Below are positions 56,124-64,000 of a stretch of DNA of 64,000 bases, in pieces. Source of the DNA: Dipteris shenzhenensis. Taxonomy: Eukaryota; Polypodiophyta; Polypodiopsida; Gleicheniales. Location: assembly GCA_047967505.1 (NCBI GenBank), contig CM106538.1. One strand, given 5' to 3'. Position numbers and translations under genes: made by a program. The notes beneath the pieces are model-generated. The model saw nothing but the letters and a program-made list of their open reading frames with translations, had not been told where the DNA came from and did not search any database. Within the stretch, counting starts at the first letter, position 1. Every line of letters starts with the position of its first letter.

Positions 56124-57583
56124 CTAATCTATGTTCTCCAGGTCCTTGCTCCCTTCCACGCTCCCTTCTGCGCTCCCTTCTGCACCTCCTTCCTCCTCTT
56201 CCTCATTGTCTTGTGCACGGGCCTGTAAACAAGGGACAACATATATCAATGTATGAAAAATCAAATCTTTACTTATAGTTTTGGCATTATTTAATTACTT
56301 TCAAATACCTGGGGGGCCGCTCCAGTAGCTCGGGTATACTGCTCCTCAGTAATCAACCCGTCATCATAGAAGTGCCTCCATGTATCTCCTCTGCGATGGT
56401 GGTGGTGGTAGGCTGTCTCCACTGGAGTAGGGTATCTGCCCACAATCTCAAGCTGCATGACCGCGACACACTTTGCGGAGGGATTAGTACAAAGAAACAA
56501 CCAACCTCCTAATAAACTACATAAGCAATATAATTTGAGATCGATACTTACAAATTGGGCCTCCCATGATTCAACACCCCCTACTCCAAAATGCGCGCTT
56601 CCATATTCCTCCATCTGGATCCTCCGTGCCTCCACATGCTGCAGACTGGGGTCCTCCCTCGCTGACTTCATTGCCTTCTTCCACTCACGCTTGTGAGCGG
56701 TGTGGGGCGGGCCTCTTGGTGGTTGACCTGCCTCAAGCCTGGCAAGCTCCGCTAGTGCCTGCCTCTTGAGCGAAGATCTTTTATTGCTAAGTATCGTAAC
56801 AATCTTTGACTTCCCCCATTTATCTGTGAACTGGCGATTGGGGGGGTTAGGATACCTAGAGCGAACAGTAGCGAGGGTCTCATCAGCCAACCTCTTTGGG
56901 TGGTCTTTGTAGTGGATAAAGCAATCTCTGTAATTGTTAGCAATTACAGAGTGCATGAAGGCCATGATGTCCTTCCCCTGTGCATCCATCAAGATGCCTC
57001 CTGTCTAAGTGATGTCATAATAAATCGTACCATCACCCAGAGGCATGTCTAAATCATCTGAATCATCATCCTCCCCATCGCCACATGGCCCAAAGCACTG
57101 TGCCATGCATCCCCCACCGCTCTCCCTGCTACTACACCTACTACCCTGTCGTGTCGAGCTCGTACGCTGGCCACTCGTAGCTAGGGACTGCACGGGACTA
57201 CGCTGACCACTCGTAGCTAGAGAACCGAGTCTCGACGGCACAGAAGTATGTCGATGGCTCATCGAGATAGAAGGACCTCCTGACGGCATGGGGGAAGGGG
57301 CATAAGACGGGATGGCAGAAGGGACATAAGACGGCATGGGGGAAGGGGCATAAGATGGTACGGGGGAAGGGGCATAAGACAGCTGTGCTGACTCCACTAG
57401 GGTGATCTCAGGCGGTGTGGGGTGGCTTGGAGTCTATAGTGCTGACTCCTGGGGAGTGTTTAGAGTACCCGTCATATACCCGTATAACTCCACAGGACTA
57501 GGAGGGTGCCCTAAAAGGTTATATAAGTCCTTCAAAATAGATTCCCGAGGATCAGGTGAGCTAGAAGCGCTTCCTGGCCACAT
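56124..57583 (-). pseudogene. Ptta/TnpA-like gene of element 2, two nonsense codons
   Basis: Same three-exon layout as in element 1, starting MWPGSASSSPDPRESI at 57583. Two CAG glutamine codons of element 1 are TAG here, one in the QESALxTPSHP part (about 57434) and one in DITxTGGIL (57005-57007). The 130-bp duplication of element 1 is absent. The conserved part FTDKWGKSKIVTILSNKRSS to REWKKAMKSARED (56850-56650) is open. The C-terminal acidic exon ends at 56124. Confidence 0.85.
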
Positions 57584-57659
57584 GTTGAACTGGAAAAAAG
57601 GAAAAAAATCTATTACTGATGAGCTGAGAAGAAAGGGGAAGAAAAGAGAGGCTTACTAT

Positions 57660-58210
57660 CAGAGCACATCTATAGACACATCTGATTTGCACGTCTATAG
57701 ACGCGTCTAATAGAGCATCTAACAACTCGTCTAACAGAGCGTCTAACAGAGCGTCTAAATGGATACGAGAAAGTACAAATCTGGAGAGAGCAAACTTCCA
57801 AACAAGATCAACTGCAAAAAGACTTACTTGGATAGAGGTATGGAAGGTTCTTCTTTCTTTTTCAAAGTTGCTTCTCCTCCTTGTTCATCCTCCTCTCCTT
57901 TAAGCTTAGAAGTAAGTGTGGGTGCCTTTCTCTTGAGTGTAAGCTTGGAAGTAAGTATGGGAGCCTCCCTCTTAAGCGTCGAAACTATGGATCTGTTAAT
58001 AAAGAAGGAAGCAAGCCACGCGAAGTATAAGTAATGTGAAGAAAAGCAAAGCGAACGGCATGCCGAAAAGCAGGTTTAAAAGCCGCATCTATAGTCGCAT
58101 CTAATAGCGTGTCTATAGGCGTGTCTAAATACACAGAGTAGATGCGTGTTTAGATGCACCATTAAACGCGATTTTAGACGCGACTATAAACACGGCTATA
58201 GGCGCGCCAC
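57660..58210. promoter_or_regulatory. Divergent promoter region of element 2 with two GACGCG arrays
   Basis: Arrays at 57660-57760 (CGTCTAATAGAGCGTCTAAC type) and 58080-58210 (TAGACGCGACTATAAAC type) flank a 300-bp stretch with repeated GTAAGCTTGGAAGTAAGTAT. Element 1 lacks the array nearest the transposase start and the sequence around it, and has a longer array on the other side. Confidence 0.65.
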
Positions 58211-58267
58211 AGAGTTTAAATTAAACATTTGAAGAAGAGCAAATTTGGTGGGTTGTTTATTTGTAGG

Positions 58268-61200
58268 ATGTCTTCATCTTCAACAAGTAGCTCCAGTGAG
58301 GATGAATCCCTCCGTATCCACCATCGCGAAATGTGGTTGGAGCAAAAAATCAAATGTCTGTGTGATCAATGTCGAGGAAACATGTATCGTGCACACAGGA
58401 TTACACTCAATCATATCTCAAAGTATGGAGAATGGGATGTGATCGTAAACAGGGTAAGGGTTTGTAAGTTAAGGTTGATTGAGATACCTATGGGTGTTCA
58501 TATGTTTGAGTTATGATCCCGTTTTAATTTGATACAGGATGCAGTGCCACACCCGCATATGTTACCCTATGCCCATCGTGAGGAGGCGAAGCGTCAGCGA
58601 TATGAGGTGGGATCTTCAGGAGGGACCGTTACGGATGCATGGAGTGATGGTGATAGTAGCCCTCTGCCATTACCTCTTGAAGCCATGGAGGAGGAGGTGT
58701 TTGATGATATGGTGCGGGATTTATATGTCCATCAAGGGAGGGATAATAGCATGGAGCAGGATGATCTTTTTACTACAGCATCGACTCCACTGTTTGAGGG
58801 GTGCACATTCTCTATTCTACGTGCCTCCCTTGAGTTACTAAACTTGCAAACCATCTATGGATGGAGCAATGCAAGTTTGAATGCATTACTCAAGTAAGCT
58901 TTAAAGTCGATTTTGCAAACATGGTGAATTGTGCTACTCGAATGCTTTTCCTCATTTATGGTCTTCACGTGCAGGCTATTGTGTAAAATGCTTCCAAGGG
59001 AGAATAAACTACCGACCTCAAGAGATATGGCAAGGCAACATGTGACCTCTCTTGGAGGATTAGATTACAAGCGCATCCATGCATGTGTCAATGATTGCGT
59101 TTTGTTTCGTGGACTACATAAGGATGCAAGAGAGTGTCCTACTTGTGGAGAGGCAAGATATAGAGCAGATCTCAAAACCTTGGACGTGCCTCGTAAGGTA
59201 TTACAACATTTTTCCATAATCCCTCGCATCTAACATATGTTCAAGTGCAAATCTATTGCAGAGCTCATGTCATGGCATTCCTCCCATCGATCAACTGATG
59301 GCAAGTGGAGAACTCCCGCGGAGTCTCCTGCGTGGAAGCATATTGAAGACACATGGCCAAGCTTCAAGGAAGAACCTAGGAGCTTGAGACTTGGATTGGG
59401 TATGGGAGGTGTGAACCCATTTGGTCTCAAAAGCATGTATTACAGTGTATGGCCAGTGGTATTGGTGAATTACAATCTTCCACCCTCTATGGCTATTAAG
59501 AAAGGCCATGTCATGCTGTCCCTTCTAATTCCAGGGAAACATAAAGTCAAAAACCCTGATGTTTATTTGGAGCCTTTGATTGATGAGCTAGAGATACTTT
59601 GGAGAGGTATCGAGGTGCATGATGTGAGCAGGCCTCCCTCATCATGAGACTTCAATTGCAAAGCAGTCTTGATGTGGACGATGCATGACTTCCCAGGCTA
59701 TGGCGAGTGTTCAGGTAAGCATTGCATTTTTAATTAAGAATAAGCAAAGGATGTGGCACTCTAAACCCACCTTCCACTCTTAATTGCATCTATTGTTCAG
59801 GTCTCACTACATCGGGTTACCATGCATGTCCTGTTTGTGGTCCTTCGCTAGTTGCCTAACGGGCAGACGCATTGAATAAGGTCATCTATGAGAATCACCA
59901 TCGATTTCTCCCACCTGATCATCCTAGATATGTTGCCCCTTCGAATGAAGTCCTCCCACAATCACTCACCGCGGGAGATTGGATGAGAATTTGGGACGGT
60001 TTTACAACTCCTCCACCACTTGGCATGAGCCGGTAAGGGTTTGTAACTATTGGCTGGAAGTAAAGATTGGCTATATTGGCTGAAAGTAAAGACTGCACGC
60101 TAACACTTTATTTTGTTACCATTTGGGAGCATTTGAATGGGACACGAGATTCGACAGGCATAAGGGAGGATCTACGTACCATAGGGAGGATGCATGAAGC
60201 TTGGCCTCAAGAGAGACCAATGGGCGTGTTTTTTTACCTCGTGTACCGTGGATGTTATCAAAGCTAGAGATTGCGACGGTGAAGCACGCTATTACTACAA
60301 TTCGTACTCCCACTCGATGCATGAGGTGTTTGAAGGGAGCCTTTATAAAGAGCAAGAAAAGAGGTGTAGAGCAATTATATGGCTTGAAATCTCATGATTG
60401 GCACAAGATGCTCCAAGTAAGTATTTTATGTGCATGATATCTTTTTCCTTTCAAATTGTGAGTGAATAGCTATAAGCAACTAATCAACCACCTCCTCGCG
60501 GGTTCAGTTCATACTACCTACTAGCATTTCACGTAGTGCATCGAAGGACATGAAAGATTGTATTTACAAGATGGGCGAGCTTGTGAGGTATGTGAGCTCA
60601 AAGGAAATAGATCCCACCATGCTTGAGAATGCTCGAGTTATGTCAGTGGAGGCGGTTTGTTTAGTGGAGGAGACATTTCCACATTCTATTCTCACAAGCC
60701 AACTACATCTCATAGTGCATTTGGTGGATGAGATTGCTATATGCGGTATTATACATGCACGATGGTTGTTCTTCCTCGAGCGCTTCATGAAGACCTTGAA
60801 GGGCTTCGTGAGACAAAATGCAAGACCCGAAGGTATCATGGCCGAGGGTTGGTTGGTACAAGAGTCACTTGTATATATTTCTGAGTTTCTTGTTGATGTG
60901 GATAGCTCTCTCCCACGACTATGGAGAGATGATGAAGACCTAAGGATGACCTCTATTGTGCCTCAAGGGAAAGGACGCAACAAAGTAATAGACACAGAGT
61001 TGCATAATAGTATCAACCTCTTTTGCGTGCTTAATAGTGATATGATGAAAAGATGGGTGACAAGATACGAAGATGCAAAGGCAAGAAGACAAGAAGAAAG
61101 GGCCCTCTTTCGTACACACCACGGATCTCGTGTGCCATACCCTCAGCATCTAAGAGCACTTCCAAAGGATATTCATGTGGATTGGCTACTTGATGAAATG

Positions 61201-62660
61201 GAGAATGTAGAGAAAGACAAGGGGATGCATATCACAATGGAAGAATGGGAGTATGCTAGGGGATGCATGAGCAAGGTCGGTATATAGAATGTTATGCATA
61301 AGTTAGGAGCTTTCAATAAATTGCTTATTTAATTGATTTTTTCTTGGTATAGTGCACTATGTTCAATGCTATATGGTGTGAGGGCAAGCATTTTCGAACA
61401 CAACGGATTGATGATAAGAGAAACACACAAGATTGCGGCGTCATTGCTAGCTTTGAGGGAGCCAATGGAGCCATGGATGATTATTGTGGCATAATCAAAG
61501 ATATTATTATGCTTGACTTTCGACGCTTCTTTGTGTATGTTTTGGATGTAAAGTGGTTTAAGGACGTGGTGGAAAGAGGACCTAATGCAACAATCAAACA
61601 CCATGCAAGTGGCTTTGTAACTATTGACTCCACAAAGTTTTGGCCAAGTAGGAAGGACACACTAGTACTACCGCAACAATGTGAATAGGTACTATGCACA
61701 CATATAAAAATACTCGCTTTTAAATATTTGATGCAAGAAAAGTAACATGATTGTATTTGTGTTTGAATTAGGTTTTCTATCAACCAATGGTGGATAATAA
61801 TAGATGGTGGCATGTCATACCTATTATGCCACGTTCCAAAGTGATGTATAGTATTTAATTGATTTTTTCTTGGTATAGTGCACTATGTTCGATGCTATAT
61901 GGTGTGAGGGCAAGCATTTTCGAACACAACGGATTGATGATAAGAGAAACACACAAGATTGCGGCGTCATTGCTAGCTTTGAGGGAGCCAATGGAGCCAT
62001 GGATGATTATTGTGGCATAATCCAAGATATTATTATGCTTGACTTTCGACGCTTCTTTGTGTATGTTTTGGATGTAAAGTGGTTTAAGGACGTGGTGGAA
62101 AGAGGCCCTAATGCAACAATCAAACACCATGCAAGTGGCTTTGTAACTATTGACTCCACAAAGTTTTGGCAAAGTAGGAAGGACACACTAGTACTACCGC
62201 AACAATGTGAACAGGTACTGTGCACACATATAAAAATACTCGCTTTTAAATATTTGATGCAAGAAAAGTAACATGATTGTATTTGTGTTTGAATTAGGTT
62301 GTCTATCAACCAATGGTGGATAATAATAGATGGTGGCATGTCATACCTATTATGCCATCATGTTCCAAAGTGATGTATAGTACATTTACTAATATGGAGC
62401 GTATGGAGGATGATCATGGCCATGGACGTGATGATGACGGTGATACAAGAGAGGAGGATGATCATGAGATAGGAGATACAGATATTGAGGCCATTACCCG
62501 TGAGGATGAGCCTACCATTCGAGATGCTGATTTCGATGAGCACATGAGTGGCACAAGTAGTAGTGGGTTGAATGTATTTGTAGATCTTAACACTTGTTTG
62601 GATTTTGAAGTAGATAGTTTGGCAAGGGTTGATCTCATTGAGGATGAGATTGAACCGTAG
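58268..62660 (+). pseudogene. TNP2-type transposase gene of element 2, inactivated
   Basis: Exons 58268-58453, 58538-58893, 58975-59714, 59801-60032, (exon 5) to 60416, 60507-61275, duplicated DUF4216 exon 61355-61686 and 61881-62214, last exon from about 62299. Exon 1 starts MSSSSTSSSSEDES and has CDQCRG...NHISKYGEWD, the start that element 1 lacks. Damage: stops at about 59230 (Gln to TAA), 59645 (Arg to TGA) and 59858 (Ser to TAA). A deletion near 60118 removes the exon-5 acceptor and the LDPMHIFKNVA motif, and a TAG ends the first DUF4216 copy at 61686-61688. Confidence 0.9.
61326..62379. repeat. 527-bp tandem duplication covering the DUF4216 exon of element 2
   Basis: ATTTAATTGATTTTTTCTTG starts at 61326 and 61853, and the copies differ at only a few bases. 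Each includes the DUF4216 exon and the start of the next exon. Element 1 has one copy. Confidence 0.9.
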
Positions 62661-62829
62661 CCCCATAATTGATATTGGCAAAACTATTTTACATATTGTG
62701 TCATTCTCCTCATCTCACTTAATTCTTGTATATGTGGGCTTGTAAAAAATTATGTGCTTTGGTAATCATGGGCAATGTTTGGAAAGCAATGATGTACACC
62801 AAAATCTCACTTTCTGTATTCTCTGGTTT

Positions 62830-63114
62830 GCATCTATTTACGCGTCTAAATGCGCGTTTGATTCTTAGTGTAAACATGCAAATAAACGCGCTAATACACG
62901 CGCAAATAGACGCGCTAATAAACGGGATGTTAGACGGGCCCGTATTTTCTCAGGTTAGATGCGCATGTAGACGCGGTAATTTACGCGCAAATAGACGAGC
63001 TTTTAGACGCGCATTTAGACGCGCCCGTAATTCCTCTACTAAAGAAATGCCTATAGATGCGCCTGCTTTTTGCATGTCTATCAAGCGCGTCTATAGTTGC
63101 TTTGTGTTGTTGTG
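62830..63114. repeat. Right subterminal array and terminus of element 2
   Basis: Mirror of 3891-4190 in element 1: TTTACGCGTCTAAATGCGCG, AGACGCGCTAATAAACG and similar, ending TTGCTTTGTGTTGTTGTG. Confidence 0.85.
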
Positions 63115-63117
63115 ATA

Positions 63118-64000
63118 GAAGCTACCGCCTTTTATTGATTTTCCAACAAGTTGAGAACCTTTGTATTGGTCTTTGATCATGCATTCACTAGAAAATGATG
63201 TTACTAATAGTCAATCGGTCTTAAACCACTCAAGTGAGCTTCTTAAGTGAATGCCAACAGATTATGCCTATCTTGAGGGAAGGTATTGAGGACTATAATC
63301 CTAGCATGTCATGAAAATGAATGTATATAATATATACAATAAAGATGAAAACTTTTAACAAGCTAGTCATTTTAGTTTGACATTATCAACAAAACATAAT
63401 ATAATTTTGTATGTTTTCTTCAAAAAGATGTGAATCTTGGCAATGCTTTAAACTTTTTAGCAAAATAGTATTTAGATGGATAAAAAATTAACTAAATCAA
63501 ACTTAATCCCATGGATCTTTGGCTTTAAATTTGATATTTGGCCATTGTGGCTTATATTTCATGTGTTATTTTTTAAACAACCATCTTATGAACACTTTGA
63601 GGTATTGAAATGATGCCCCTTATATTCTCTCCCTCCCTAATTAAGTCACTTTTGGGCATAAAATAGATGGTGATGAGTGATCAACTTAATCAATATATGT
63701 AGCAAATCATTTCATAAAGAAGTAAGCATATATGGCATGGATATTTGACAATAGATCAATGTGACACTTCTTGACTTTATATAGACATTTTTTAAAAATT
63801 AGAATGTGTGCAAGTTCCTTAGGAAGCTTTGATGGAGAATATAGCATGATTATAGTTAGCCATGTAGGTTACAAAATGTACAGATTGCAATGTTCCTTAT
63901 AGTACAAATGCTTTATATCCATATATTCCTTGCATATTTGTCATGGTCATCAAGGACCATGCTGTTTAGGTAAGAGTTCACATCAACCTTTCTAGATACT
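63118..64000. other. Right flank, AT-rich, no gene recognised
   Basis: Presumably continues the Copia relic into which element 2 inserted. CTTGAGGGAAGG followed by TATTGAGGAC near 63272-63295 resembles the purine tract and LTR start of the element at 22856-22875, so a Copia 3' LTR on the plus strand may start here. The rest shows nothing that I recognise. Confidence 0.35.

Larger units (their letters stand above)
55544..63114 (+). mobile_element. CACTA-superfamily element 2, full length (7571 bp), CACAACAA termini
   Basis: The left end is CACAACAAGACAAAGCACCC and the right end, on the minus strand, CACAACAACACAAAGCAACT. The target duplication ATA lies at 55541-55543 and 63115-63117. It is nearly the same sequence as element 1 but in opposite orientation (transposase on plus, second gene on minus). 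GACGCG arrays occur at 55560-55800, 57660-57760, 58080-58210 and 62830-63100. Nonsense changes, a deletion in exon 5 and a 527-bp tandem duplication make it non-autonomous. It sits in a Copia relic. Confidence 0.95.

Overview
The window looks like repeat-rich nuclear DNA of a land plant. It holds no bacterial-type operons, CRISPR arrays or RNA genes that I could see. Evidence for a plant: plant-type CACTA (En/Spm) transposons with TNP2, DUF4218 and DUF4216 exons separated by GT-AG introns; Copia and Gypsy LTR-element relics primed by the usual plant tRNA sites; a relic of the plant At4g10955-like lipase family; and CCCTAAA/TTTAGGG-like G-rich tracts. I cannot fix the species. The transposon load and long heterochromatin-like repeats suggest a large genome.

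Layout. 1.3-2.2 kb: a frameshifted class-3 lipase gene. 3.57-16.87 kb: an old CACTA-like element (element 3) split by a younger complete copy (element 1, 3891-11185) with an AAC target duplication. 17.25-17.64 kb: Gypsy reverse transcriptase cut off by a canonical CACTACAAGA terminus at 17641. That terminus opens a second transposon family (element 4) with palindromic subterminal repeats, a 1.4 kb polypurine tract, telomere-like G-rich DNA (interrupted by a small Copia-type LTR element, 20669-23111), TNP2-like N-terminal exons and a Ptta/En/Spm-like domain. 24.56-30.86 kb: about 35 copies of a 182-bp satellite with higher-order structure. 31.1-36.8 kb: a duplicated leader exon, a G-rich minisatellite with 14 GGCGGCCGCGGCCGCC-type palindromes, and GA tracts. 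36.8-43.4 kb: the most unusual part, a same-strand series with a 575-aa protein carrying a ParB/DGQH-like motif, a methyltransferase-like fold in two frames, and three successive Ulp1/C48 cysteine-protease domains. 43.5-55.5 kb: nested Gypsy, Copia and CACTA relics. 55544-63114: element 2, a second complete-length copy of the element 1 family in opposite orientation, with an ATA target duplication.

How parts work together. Elements 1 and 2 each carry two divergent genes, TNP2-type transposase and a Ptta/TnpA-like protein, between short inverted repeats beginning CACAACAA. Arrays of a GACGCG/CGTCTA motif lie at both ends and in the shared promoter. Element 1 has a transposase whose exons 2-8 keep phase throughout (1061 codons). 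Its second gene is frameshifted by a 130-bp duplication, and element 2 is disabled by nonsense changes and deletions. The 36.8-43.4 kb series could be a gene captured by, or part of, an undescribed large transposon; that is inference.
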